Below are positions 46,436-57,794 of a DNA stretch of 64,000 nucleotides, one piece after another. The notes beneath the pieces are model-generated. The model did not search any database. It saw only the letters and a list, made by a program, of their open reading frames with translations, and had not been told where the DNA came from. The stretch's first letter is position 1. The number at the start of each line of letters is the position of its first letter. This DNA is from Armigeres subalbatus. Taxonomy: Eukaryota > Arthropoda > Insecta > Diptera > Culicidae. Both the position numbers and the translations under genes were made by a program. The stretch lies in NCBI RefSeq assembly GCF_024139115.2, contig NC_085139.1:18013284-18077283 (forward strand), read 5' to 3'.

Positions 46436-48009
46436 TTTAGAAATGAGAAAACCGAAAAGCAGCTCGCGTGGTTTTGCCTTGTTGTGTCGTGGACTTCGAT
46501 TTTTTTTTGTGTGTTGCCTATATGCTACGCGTTCGTTAGATATTTTTCTTGTTTCAGTTAGTGGTAGCCTGATTTTGCTTGCTCAGCTTTTATCTTGATT
46601 TTAGTTTAGCTATTAATATCAATTAAATTATTTGTTTAAGTTACTCATATCACCATGTTTTGTGTAGGTATTTCTATGTGTGAGGATTCGATCTGGAAGA
46701 AACAGATTTGAAAAAAACAATATTAAATCAATCAGTCTTAATTATTTTCAATTGGGGAGCGCTTGTGGCAGGTTTGTTTTTTTCTTTGGATTGCATGGTG
46801 TCAAAATCACGATTATTACTTGAACGTACAGAGTTATTTCCCCCCTTGCAGAAAGTTATTAAAAATATAAGTAGGGTAAGTGCAAATAGCTCAGAAAACC
46901 CTCGAAAATTGCTTCATATTTTGAGTTAGGCAAGAAACTGGGTAAATACGCAATAACATAGGGGGGTCTGTCATTTTGTTACTATACGTACAGAAAACAA
47001 TAAATTAATTAATAAGCATGAAAAAAATATCTTTATGAAAAAAGGCAAGGTTGAACAAATCCGAAAAATATCGGAGCAGAGCACATCTAAAAGACCTGCC
47101 GTCCGTGAGCTACGCAAAGATGCTCCCTAAGCTTCTAATTAAGGTCAACAATGTGGATATCATGGTCCCACTGAAAATACGGGAAGGAGTTAGACGCGAA
47201 TTAGTCCCTATGGAAGCAAGACTTGGTTAGTGTACATACGGATGGCACACCAAGTTCTAATCAGAACACTTTCGTCAACAGTCATCACTAGGTGTGTAAA
47301 AGTGGGACACGATAGGGCACGAAAGCCACCAAATTGATTCTCCCAGAAATTGCACTGAACAGAAACTGATTTTCCACCAATTCTGGTTATCACTGGTTGA
47401 GCAAATTTTAATAAAATCTTGAGAAGCCTTTGATAGAATTTTCGAAGACAGCTTTTACTTTGAACACCACAATGGTTGAATGATCCATAAACTTTTCTCG
47501 ATAGTTAAGAAAGTTTGGTTTAATTTGCAAGCGAAGATTAATATAAAAAAGTTGTAGAAGAAAAACTTTAATTATTATAATTCTTTGCTATAAAATGGTC
47601 CCGCAAACCTAATATCCCTAAATGTCCCCTCATCTGTAAATGGGGGATTGAAATATAACCCTAGTACCACTTGTTAGTGAGTGATTCGCTTGCGCATATT
47701 TGCGCTTTTACGAGAACGCTGCAATCAAAGTTTTCTTTAAAAATGTGATTTTCATTCTCTACACCTCGTAATGATTAGAAAATGAACAACATTATTACTA
47801 GAAATTTGGTTGTTTGTTATTTTATGCATGCCGTATTGAAAACAAACAAAACTTAATGCCCAAAAAAATTTATAAAAACATTTTTTTTCGTCGATGACAT
47901 TTTTTGAAGGGTTAACGATGACCCTTAAAAGGTTAAAAAAGGTTCTTAAATATTCCTTCACTTAAAATATGTTGCATAGAAACAGTTTTCATTGAAAAAA
48001 TATTTTTGG
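46436..48009. other. Upstream region of the minus-strand gene; promoter or 5' UTR not resolved
   Basis: Sequence 5' of coding exon 1. CACGCGAGCTGC and ACGAACGCGTAGC on the minus strand make 46450-46540 less AT-rich than its surroundings, which may include the 5' UTR. I find no convincing TATA or initiator pair. From 46980 to 48000 the DNA is AT-rich, with no frame or repeat I can name. Confidence 0.35.
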
Positions 48010-48036
48010 CCATTTGTATGAGAATTCCCCATAGTG
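48010..48036. mobile_element. Second Transib-like terminus
   Basis: TTGTATGAGAATTCCCCATAGTG, ending at 48036, is the reverse complement of CACTATGGGGAATTCTCATA then CAA. It matches the right terminus of the 2593-5184 element at about 21 of 26 positions. The following five bases, CAGCG, would be the target duplication. No matching left end preceded by CAGCG was found, so the left extent is unknown. Confidence 0.5.
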
Positions 48037-48428
48037 CAGCGGTTATCTACCTGGGGTACAACCTGGGGGTATCTTTGCTGGAATCGGGGGGCATTAGACC
48101 TGACATACAAATGCGTGATGGCGGACGTTGTATTGAAATTTCAAAGAATACTAATGTTTGGAACTTTTTTTTGAATAAGCTTAACGACCGTATTTTTTCA
48201 GCCAATTCCGTTAACTTGACGTTAGGTTGTCAAATATAACAGCATCAATTCTTTCTGCTGTGCATATTTATGAGTGCGCGACGTTAGACACCAATACATT
48301 AAGCACCCTTCTCGGCATAAACAAAGTGGGATTCATGTCCATTGTCCATGCGGTGAGCTACTTCAGTCGAATTTTTAAATCAATCTTAACTTAACATAGT
48401 TATTATGTACAGTTGCACATATCAAGTA

Positions 48429-48639
48429 CCGTCGTGCAGAGCTTCTTTTGAAAAAATCAGAGGTTACTTTGGACATTTTGAAACAAGAAATACAACGTAA
48501 ATAACTATCAAATTGCCATTATCACCATTCGGGTGTCTTGTTTTTAGTTGGATAGCAACTTTCTGTTTCAAATTCGGTATTTTTAGAAAATTAAGAATCT
48601 AAAGTAACCCTCGGGGTCAAAAGAAGTCCCGCACGACGG
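48429..48639. mobile_element. 211-bp MITE with CCGTCGTGC ends, TA target site
   Basis: TA flanks both sides (48427-48428, 48640-48641). The left end CCGTCGTGCAGAGCTTCTTTTGA pairs with the right-end TCAAAAGAAGTCCCGCACGACGG. Internally GGTTACTTTGGA pairs with TCTAAAGTAACC. No coding capacity. Confidence 0.8.
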
Positions 48640-49733
48640 TATCTCGACTAATTCATAATTTTCACATCGTTTGAGAGAAACCGGGAACTAATTTTGACAT
48701 GTACCATTAAAGAGGAGTTCAACACAAGTTCTCTTAAAATTGAAGTCCTGGAGTTCATAGAGACCATGCGCGTAAAGGTTTGTCATTTTCTTACACTTCA
48801 TACTAAAAAGTAGAGCGCAGATGAGGTTGCAAAAAAACAAAAATTCTTTACGTAATTAGTGTACCGCACAATGCCCGGGATATAAAAGTCTATGATTGTG
48901 ATCGATTTTTATCCAAAAGAAGGCATGATCTAACGTTTTTCGTCTCTTAAATTACCAACAGCGGAGACTGAGATTGAGTCCAGTATGAGAAGTATAGTAG
49001 AAGTATTGTATGAGAAGCAGGCATACCACCAAGAACGTCGACATTTTCAAACCATTTAAAACTACTATTTCATAGCTTCAGTATCAGATTTCTGCTACAT
49101 CGGTTTGCAAATGAAAAATAATGTGAACAATCAAAATACCTACATACTTGACTTCTCTGGGCATGAAAAAATAATAGCCCAATCCGGGTCTCCCCTTGAA
49201 TCCAGCAGCTTTGTAGCAATTCATATTTCCGTTGAGTTATGGAAGGTTCAAGATGCACGACGCAGTATTACAGTCTTAGTTTCTCAATTAAAAGCCCAAG
49301 TAATCTAATTTTTAGAAAATCTATCAAAAATCAACACTTCTATCATATTTTGGAGTACAAAAAAATTAAATTAAAAATGAAAAAATAAGTCAGACATGGA
49401 CACCTAGTAATATCCTTCTATTGCCTGGAATTTTGTAAGTAATTCCAACGATTCGCTCAGGCTAACACGTTGAAATGAAACTCTTATGTCTAAAAAAAAG
49501 TTTAAAAAAACTTCCTAATCCTGATCGGGAATTGAACCCATCCGGCTTCACCGTGGTCTTACAGCGGAAGACTAACAGGAACTATTGATGTCTTTCTCAG
49601 TGGGTAATTATTTGTATCGTTTCAAGTCTAAGGTTTCGTATGAACTGTCTGAACTGTTCCGCGCTATTTCAGGAACATTTTTTTTATATCAAACTTTTTC
49701 ATTTTTCTTTGAAAACCAACATCCAAGTTTTAA
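48640..49733. other. Intergenic DNA with a possible tRNA-derived SINE fragment
   Basis: At 49525-49575 the minus strand reads GATGGGTTCAATTCCCGATC, a B-box-like block, preceded by TTAGTCTTCCGCTGTAAGAC and followed by a T-run in the plus-strand sense (A-run on the minus strand is absent). This is a plausible but incomplete tRNA-derived SINE. The rest is AT-rich without recognisable features. Confidence 0.4.
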
Positions 49734-50099
49734 CCCGTATAGGCCCAGGTGAAGAAAATCAAATTAAAAATGCCACTGCTCATCGAATATTTGACGGATT
49801 TGCTTAATTTTTTCAGCATTAGACTCGTACAGGTTTCTAGTTTCCGGGAACATGTTGTTGGAATCGGAAATGTCACTGTGGCCGAAGTTATCCCTGGGGG
49901 TCACTGGGTCAAATGCGGTCAAATTGGCCATTTTTGGGACCATTTGTTTGTCGTTTTTGTCGAATTGAACGAGATAATTCTCCTCAATTTCACACAAAAT
50001 GATTGTCACTATTTCCAGGCATCATGTACTAGAACAGAAGAGTGCTTCGGGAGATTCAGATTGTGGCCAACCGATTAATTACAGATGTAATTCCCGAGG

Positions 50100-52190
50100 G
50101 AAGTGGCCAAACATAGAATTATTCCAATTCAGGCAATATGGGTATCAAACTTCATGAATTTCAAATGGCATTGCGAATAAGATCTTTTTGGTCTTTCTTT
50201 CAAGTCAACTGGCCACTTTGTAGCCGGTTCCGGAAGACCCTGGGGGAACCGGGATACCGGCCAAAAATGGAACCAGTGCGGACCGGGCAATATGGGTATC
50301 AAACTTCATGAATTTCAAAATGCATTGCGAATAAGATGTTTTTGGTCTTCCTTTCAAGTCAACTGGCCACTTTGTAGTCGATTCCAGAAGACCCTGGGGG
50401 AGCCGGGATACCGGCCAAAAATGGAACCAGTGCGGACCGGGCAATATGGGTGTCAAACTTCATGAATTTCAAATAGCATTGCGAATAAGATGTTTTTGGT
50501 CTTCCCTTCAAGTCATCTGGCCACTTTGTAGCCGGTTCCGGAAGACCCTGGGGGAACCGGGATACCGGCCAAAATGGAACCAGTGCGGACCGGGCAATAT
50601 GGGTATCAAACTTCATGAATTTCAAAATGCATTGCGAATAAGATGTTTTTGGTCTTCCTTTCAAGTCAACTGGCCACTTTGTAGTCGATTCCAGAAGACC
50701 CTGGGGGAGCCGGGATACCGGCCAAAAATGGAACCAGTGCGGACCAGGCAATATGGGTGTCAAACTTCATGAATTTCAAATAGCATTGCGAATATGATGT
50801 TTTGGTCTTCCCTTCAAGTCATCTGGCCACTTTGTAGCCGGTTCCGGAAGACCCTGGGGGAACCGGGATACCGGCCAAAAATGGAACCAGTGCGGACCGG
50901 GCAATATGGGTATCAAACTTCATGAATTTCAAAATGCATTGCAAATAACATGTTTTTGGTCTTCCTTTCAAGTCAACTGGCCACTTTGTAGTCGACTCCA
51001 GAAGACCCTGGGGGAACCGGGATACCGGCCAAAAATGGAACCAGTGCGGACCGGGCAATATGGGTATCAAACTTCATGAATTTCAAAATGCATTGCGAAT
51101 AAGATGTTTTTGGTCTTCCTTTCAAGTCAACTGGCCACTTTGTAGTCGATTCCAGAAGACCCTGGGGGAACCGGGATAGCGGCCAAAAATGGAACCAGTG
51201 CGGACCGGGCAATATGGGTGTCAAACTTCATGAATTTCAAATAGCATTGCGAATATGATGTTTTTGGTCTTCCCTTCAAGTCATCTGGCCACTTTGTAGC
51301 CGGTTCCGGAAGACCCTGGGGGAACCGGGATACCGGCCAAAAATGGAACCAGTGCGGACCGGGCAATATGGGTATCAAACTTCATGAATTTCAAAATGCA
51401 TTGCGAATAAGATGTTTTTGGTCTTCCTTTCAAGTCAACTGGCCACTTTGTAGTCGATTCCAGAAGACCCTGGGGGAACCGGGATAGCGGCCAAAAATGG
51501 AACCAGTGCGGACCGGGCAATATGGGTATCAAACTTCATGAATTTCAAAATGCATTGCGAATAAGATGTTTTTGGTCTTCCTTTCAAGTCAACTGGCCAC
51601 TTTGTAGTCGACTCCAGAAGACCCTGGGGGAGCCGGGATACCGGCCAAAAATGGAACCAGTGCGGACCAGGCAATATGGGTGTCAAACTTCATGAATTTC
51701 AAATAGCATTGCGAATATGATATTTTTGGTCTTCCCTTCAAGTCATCTGGCCACTTTGTAGCCGGTTCCGGAAGACCCTGGGGGAACCGGGATACCGGCC
51801 AAAAATGGAACCAGTGCGGACCGGGCAATATGGGTATCAAACTTCATGAATTTCAAAATGCATTGCGAATAAGATGTTTTTGGTCTTCCTTTCAAGTCAA
51901 CTGGCCACTTTGTAGTCGATTCCAGAAGACCCTGGGGGAACCGGGATAGCGGCCAAAAATGGAACCAGTGCGGACCGGGCAATATGGGTATCAAACTTCA
52001 TGAATTTCAAATGGCATTGCGAATAAGATCTTTTTGGTCTTTCTTTCAAGTCAACTGGCCACTTTGTAGCCGATTCTGGAGAACCCTGGGGTATCAAATC
52101 AAAGATGTTTTTGGTCTTCCTTTCAGGACAACTGGCCACTTTGCAGCCGGTTTCGGAAGATCCAGGGCGACCCGAGATAGCGGCAATAAA
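50100..52190 (+). repeat. Left-arm tandem array of 154-bp units
   Basis: The boundary motif CTGGGGGAACCGGGATACCGG recurs every 154 bases between about 50240 and 51950. Two subtypes alternate irregularly: one with TAGTCGATTCCAGAAGACC and AAAATGCATTGCG, the other with TAGCCGGTTCCGGAAGACC and AAATAGCATTGCG. The alternation, shared with the right arm, suggests unequal exchange or gene conversion within and between arms. The last units (after 51990) diverge progressively. Confidence 0.92.
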
Positions 52191-53329
52191 TGGAAACAAT
52201 CCGGACCAGGCAATATGGGTATCAAACATCCTGAATTTCAAATGGTATTGCGAATATGACCTTTTTGTAACCGGTTTTAGTATTCCCTGGGAAACCCATG
52301 ATAGCGACGAATAATGGAATCAGTCAGGACCAGGCAATGTGGGTTTCGAACTTCATGGATTTCAATTGCGAATATAGCGTTTTGGTGTTGTTATTGGTGG
52401 CTCCGGAAGTCCGCAGGGGACGGGGAATTGTAACCCAAAATGAAATCAATTCAGACCGATACGAAACACATTCATTCGAAAACTAATTGAATCATATTTT
52501 CCGAATGCCCAAAAGAAGGTTAACTATCCGGATCTGCGTCCGTTATGAAACAAGCTATAACATCTCACTAAGTAACAATATTACCTGGTTCAAATTAATT
52601 AAATTTTTGTCCACTATCCCAGATTCCCAGGGAATTCTGGAACCAGCTACAAAAACGGCAGTTGAATTGAGAACAAAAATGCAATATTCGCAATGTTATT
52701 TGAAATTAATTATTTTGATAATCATGTTGCCTGGTCCAGACTGGTTTCAATCTATCTCGCGTCCTCCAGAAACTTCTGAAATCGGTTTCAAAGTAACCGT
52801 GAGCTGATACAAGAAGCAAAAAATTTTAATCCACGAAGTCCTTTGAGATACATGAAATATGTTAGCCACGTTGTCTGGTCGGAATCGGTCTTTCTTTGGT
52901 CACTATCCCGGGTCCCTCAGGGACTCCCAAAAGGTGGAAAGTGTCATGTTTACAATGTCAATTGAAATTCATGAAGTTTAATACTTATGTTGCCTGGTCT
53001 TAACTGATTCCATTTTTGGCTACTAACCCGGGTCCCTCGTGGGCTCTCGGAACCGGCTACACAGTGACCGGATGAGTTGATAAAAAAAACACACAAAAAA
53101 TCGTGAAGTCCTTTGTAATTAAAGCAGTTTGATACTCACTTTGTCTTGTCCCAATTGATTCCATCTTTCGCCACTGTTTCGGATCTCTAGTGTCACCTAT
53201 AACCGGCTACAAAGTGGGTAGTTGGCTTGAAAAGAAAAACAAAAATGTTATATTCGCAGTCCTTTGAAAGTCATGAAGTTTGATACCCATATTGCATAGC
53301 TCGGACTGATTCCATTTTATGGCTCTATC
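52191..53329. repeat. Central region of the fold-back: diverged 154-bp units
   Basis: Degenerate forms of the unit persist throughout, for example CCAGGCAATGTGGGTTTCGA in plus orientation near 52330, and inverted GGAACCAGCTACAAAAACGG near 52640, GAACCGGCTACACAGTGACC near 53050 and ACCGGCTACAAAGTGGGTAG near 53205. Orientation switches between about 52440 and 52600, the axis of the fold-back. No coding sequence is seen. Confidence 0.7.
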
Positions 53330-56190
53330 CCGGGTCCCCTAAGGTCTTCCGGAACCGGCTACAAAGTGGCCAGTTGACTTGAAAGGAAGACCGAAATCAT
53401 CTTATTCGCAATGCCATTTGAAATTCATGAAGTTTGATACCCATATTGCCCTGCCCGCACTGGTTCCATTTATGACCGCTATCCCGGTTCCCCCAGGGTT
53501 CTCCGGAACCGGCTACAAAGTGGCCAGTTGACTTGAAAGAAAGACCAAAAAGATCTTATCCAGTTGATTTGAAAGGAAGACCAAAATCATCTTACTCGCA
53601 ATGCCATTTGAAATTCATGAAGTTTGATACCCATATTGCCTGTTCCGCACTGGCTCCATTTTTGGCCGCTATCTCGGTTCCCCCAGGGTTCTCCGGAACT
53701 GGCTACAAAGTGGCCAGTTGACTTGAAGGGAAGACCAAAAACATCTTATTCGCAATGCATTTTGAAATTCATGAAATTTGATACCCATATTGCCCGGTCC
53801 GCACTGGTTCCATTTTTGGCCGGTATCCCGGTTCCCCCAGGGTCTTCCGGAACCGGCTACAAAGTGGCCAGTTGACTTGAAAGAAAGACCAAAAAGATCT
53901 TATTCGCAATGCCATTTGAAATTCATGAAGTTTGATACCCATATTGCCTGAATCAGAATGGTTCTATTTTTGGCCACTTCCCTCTGCGGCTTCATCCGTA
54001 ATCAATCGGTTGGCCACAATCCGAGCGCTTCCGAAGCACTCTTCTGCTCTAGTATATGATGCCTGGAAATAGTGACAATCATTTTGTGTGAAATTGAAGA
54101 GAATTATTTTGTTTATATTGCCTGGTCCACACTGGTTCCATTTTTGGCCGCTATCCCGGCTCCTCCAGGGTTCTCCGGAACCGGCTACAAAGTGGTCAGT
54201 TGACTTGAAAAGAAAGACCAGACACATCTTATTCCCAATGCCATTTGAAATTCATGAAGTTTGATACCCATATTGCCCGGTCCGCACTGGTTCCATTTTT
54301 GGCCGGTATCCCGGTTCCCCCAGGGTCTTCTGGAGTCGACTACAAAGTGGCCAGTTGACTTGAAAGGAAGACCAAAAACATCTTATTCGATCCAAAAAGA
54401 TCTTATTCGCAATGCCATTTGAAATTCATGAAGTTTGATACTCATGTTGCCTGAATCAGAATGGTTCTATTTTTGGCCACTTCCCTCAGCGGCTTTATCC
54501 GTAGTCAATCGGTTGGCCACAATCCGGGCGCTTCCAAGCACTCTTCTGCTCTAGTACATGATGCCTGGAAATAGTGACAATCATTTTGTGTGAAATTGAA
54601 GAGAATTATTTTGTTTATATTGCCTGGTCCACACTGGTTCCATTTTTGGCCGCTATCCCGGCTCCTCCAGGGTTCTCCGGAACCGGCTACAAAGTGGTCA
54701 GTTGACTTGAAAAGAAAGACCAGACACATCTTATTCCCAATGCCATTTGAAATTCATGAAGTTTGATACCCATATTGCCCGGTCCGCACTGGTTCCATTT
54801 TTGGCCGCTATCCCGGTTCCCCCAGGGTCTTCTGGAATCGACTACAAAGTGGCCAGTTGACTTGAAAGGAAGACCAAAAACATCTTATTCGCAATGCATT
54901 TTGAAATTCATGAAGTTTGATACCCATATTGCCCGGTCCGCACTGGTTCCATTTTTGGCCGGTATCCCGGTTCCCCCAGGGTCTTCTGGAGTCGACTACA
55001 AAGTGGCCAGTTGACTTGAAAGGAAGACCAAAAACATCTTATTCGATCCAAAAAGATCTTATTCGCAATGCCATTTGAAATTCATGAAGTTTGATACCCA
55101 TATTGCCTGAATCAGAATGGTTCTATTTTTGGCCACTTCCCTCAGCGGCTTCATTCGTAATCAATCGGTTGGCCACAATCCGGGCGCTTCCGAAGCACTC
55201 TTCTGCTCTAGTACATGATGCCTGGAAATAGTGACAATCATTTTGTGTGAAATTGAAGAGAATTATTTTGTTTATATTGCCTGGTCCACACTGGTTCCAT
55301 TTTTGGCCGCTATCCCGGCTCCTCCAGGGTTCTCCGGAACCGGCTACAAAGTGGTCAGTTGACTTGAAAAGAAAGACCAGACACATCTTATTCCCAATGC
55401 CATTTGAAATTCATGAAGTTTGATACCCATATTGCCCGGTCCGCACTGGTTCCATTTTTGGCCGCTATCCCGGTTCCCCCAGGGTCTTCTGGAATCGACT
55501 ACAAAGTGGCCAGTTGACTTGAAAGGAAGACCAAAAACATCTTATTCGCAATGCATTTTGAAATTCATGAAGTTTGATACCCATATTGCCCGGTCCGCAC
55601 TGGTTCCATTTTTGGCCGGTATCCCGGTTCCCCCAGGGTCTTCTGGAGTCGACTACAAAGTGGCCAGTTGACTTGAAAGGAAGACCAAAAACATCTTATT
55701 CGCAATGCATTTTGAAATTCATGAAGTTTGATACCCATATTGCCCGGTCCGCACTGGTTCCATTTTTGGCCGGTATCCCGGTTCCCCCAGGGTCTTCCGG
55801 AACCGGCTACAAAGTGGCCAGATGACTTGAAGGGAAGACCAAAAACATCTTATTCGCAATGCTATTTGAAATTCATGAAGTTTGACACCCATATTGCCTG
55901 GTCCGCACTGGTTCCATTTTTGGCCGGTATCCCGGCTCCCCAGGGTCTTCTGGAATCGACTACAAAGTGGCCAGTTGACTTGAAAGGAAGACCAAAAACA
56001 TCTTATTCGCAATGCATTTTGAAATTCATGAAGTTTGATACCCATATTGCCCGGTCCGCACTGGTTCCATTTTTGGCCGGTATCCCGGTTCCCCCAGGGT
56101 CTTCCGGAACCGGCTACAAAGTGGCCAGTTGACTTGTAAGAAAGACCAAAAAGATCTTATTCGCAATGCCATTTGAAATTCATGAAGTTT
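53330..56190 (-). repeat. Right-arm tandem array of 154-bp units with 0.5-0.6-kb higher-order repeats
   Basis: Inverted copies of the left-arm unit. They are interspersed with a roughly 180-bp block (GAATCAGAATGGTTCTATTT, CGGTTGGCCACAATCCG, GACAATCATTTTGTGTGAAA) at about 53950, 54445, 55110 and 56200. The last of these belongs to the terminal domain; the inner three look like captured copies of it. Their spacing near 54500-55120 is 618 bases, giving a higher-order repeat of terminal block plus several 154-bp units. The left arm lacks this arrangement. Confidence 0.88.
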
Positions 56191-56766
56191 GATACCCATA
56201 TTGCCTGAATCAGAATGGTTCTATTTTTGGCCACTTCCCTCGGCGGCTTCATCCGTAATCAATCGGTTGGCCACAATCCGAGCTCCCGAAGCACTCTTCT
56301 GCTCTAGTACATGATGCCTGGAAATAGTGACAATCATTTTGTGTGAATTTGAGGAGAATTATCTCGGTTAATTCGACAAATCTCACTGTGGTCGCAAAAA
56401 ATGGCCAATTTGACCGCATTTGACCCAGTGACCCCCCGGGATAACTCCGGCCACAGGGACATTTCCGATTCCAACAACATGTTCCCTGAAACTAGAAACC
56501 TGTACGAGTCTAATGCTGAAAAAATTAAGCAAATCCGTCAAATATTCGATGAGCAGTGGCATTTTTAATTTGATTTTCTTCACCTGGGCCTATACGGGTT
56601 AAGTAGTTCGTCGGTTACCAGATGATTTTTTTTTTTTTTAATAATAAGCCGTTAGGATACATCGACTATGATAGTGTTATTTAAGGTCATGGCTTTCTGT
56701 CTTCCTTTACTCAAAAACAGTTTTCACGTCAAGAAAATTATGTTGAGCTTTTTAGTGTAATGTCTT

Positions 56767-56869
56767 CACTTGTCATAAGACGAGTTTGTACAATCCCATT
56801 TAATTCCACCACTTAAGGTGGTGGTGGTGGAATTAAATGGGATTGAACAAACTCGTCTTATGACAAGTG
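56767..56869. repeat. 103-bp hairpin made from the CATAAGACGAGTTT repeat
   Basis: CACTTGTCATAAGACGAGTT (56767) through ATTCCACCAC pairs with GTGGTGGAATTAAATGGGAT through GACAAGTG (56869), with a very short loop around TTAAGGTG. The arm sequence is the 5' part of the dispersed repeat at 4458, so this is a head-to-head copy of it. Confidence 0.85.
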
Positions 56870-56907
56870 AGTTTTCACGTTTTTATCCGATGTTTTGGTT
56901 ACATATA

Positions 56908-57177
56908 TTGTACCTTTATCAAGGAGTTAACTAAGTCCCTTTTTATTGTTAACATTTTTCCTTAGCATAGAACGTTTCTGTCACAACTTTATTTGCAAAC
57001 GTCCCTCTTTTGCTCGGTAGGGGCTGAAAGATTTGAGTCAATCCGGACACTAGGAATTATAGTGCAGTACTTTTTTGGCGCCACTTCTACTCTGTTTGTA
57101 TCTAACTGTGTTCATACAACACAGAGCAAATGTAAACAATAAAACGGGACTTAGTTAATTCCTTGATAAAGGTACAA
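56908..57177. mobile_element. 270-bp element with TTGTACCTTTATCAAGGA ends
   Basis: The left end TTGTACCTTTATCAAGGAGT, then TAACTAAGTCCC, pairs with the right end GGGACTTAGTTAATTCCTTG then ATAAAGGTACAA, with one mismatch. ATTGTTAACA pairs loosely with TGTAAACAAT further in. No coding capacity; MITE. Confidence 0.82.
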
Positions 57178-57178
57178 C

Positions 57179-57563
57179 ATATGAACCGTTTGTTTGAGAA
57201 ACTGCATATGTGACATTTTTGGCCAAAATGAGATTTTTATATATTCTGAATCCTCGTCCAAAAATACGTATTCTGGCAAAAAACACGAAAAAAATTTTTT
57301 TGTCAGGGATGTATGATTTTTTTTTTTTTTTGTTTGTTTGAGAAACTACATATGTCCACGTACTTTGAAGAGCAATTGCGGAGTACTGCTTACATTTTTT
57401 GCATTGAAAGTGCCCCAGGGTGCTGAGTTTTGCCAAAAACTATTGATCTGTATCGAAGAAATCGAAAGATTCGGTACGAATTTGTTCAAAAACAGTTTTT
57501 TGTTGTTTTCTCGAAATAGTGTTAAATGGACTTATGCAGTTTCTCAAACAAATGATTCATATG
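57179..57563. mobile_element. 385-bp element with ATATG...TTTGTTTGAGAAACTGCATA ends
   Basis: The left end ATATGAACCGTTTGTTTGAG, then AAACTGCATATG, pairs with right-end CTTATGCAGTTTCTCAAACA then AATGATTCATAT. A direct internal copy of TTTGTTTGAGAAACTACATA at 57332 shows rearrangement. It starts within two bases of the end of the previous element. Confidence 0.7.
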
Positions 57564-57794
57564 TAACTGAAACTTCGTATAAAAACGTAGAACCCGTTTT
57601 TGAGCATAAGAAGACTGAAAGTCAAAACCTCAAATTATGAGCCTTTAGTTCAATTTTCATTAAAAAAAAAGGGGCACCTCAAGCAATGCTAAGGTCTGAA
57701 AGGGTGCCACTTATGAAAAAGATTGAGAACCGCTGCCTTAGAAGATAAAAATCATCCATTCTAGAAGGCCTCATGAAACAAAAATTTAAATAAA

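Larger units (their letters stand above)
49734..56598. mobile_element. Giant fold-back element with TTAA target sites and 154-bp tandem units (piggyBac-like ends)
   Basis: It is bounded by TTAA at 49730-49733 and 56599-56602. The termini are CCCGTATAGGCCCAGGTG on the left and its exact reverse complement on the right. A TTAA target site and CCC/GGG ends are the signature of the piggyBac superfamily. The terminal domains (49734-50100 and 56190-56598) are inverted copies of each other. Inside them, tandem arrays of a 154-bp unit run in opposite orientations: about a dozen units at 50100-52190, and more at 53330-56190. The middle is made of diverged units. The unit carries CATGAATTTCAAA, TTGCGAATAAGATGTTTTTG, CAACTGGCCACTTTGTAG and GGGGGAACCGGGATA blocks. 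No transposase is visible. At 6.9 kb with terminal repeats made of tandem units, it is laid out like Drosophila FB elements but with piggyBac-type boundaries. Confidence 0.88.

Noticed and set aside
50205..51994. Repeated 83-codon minus-strand frames (FDTHIARSALVPFLAG type), considered as a gene family
   Set aside because: They are shifted readings of the 154-bp unit at exact 154-base steps; the unit length is not a multiple of three and no domain is present.
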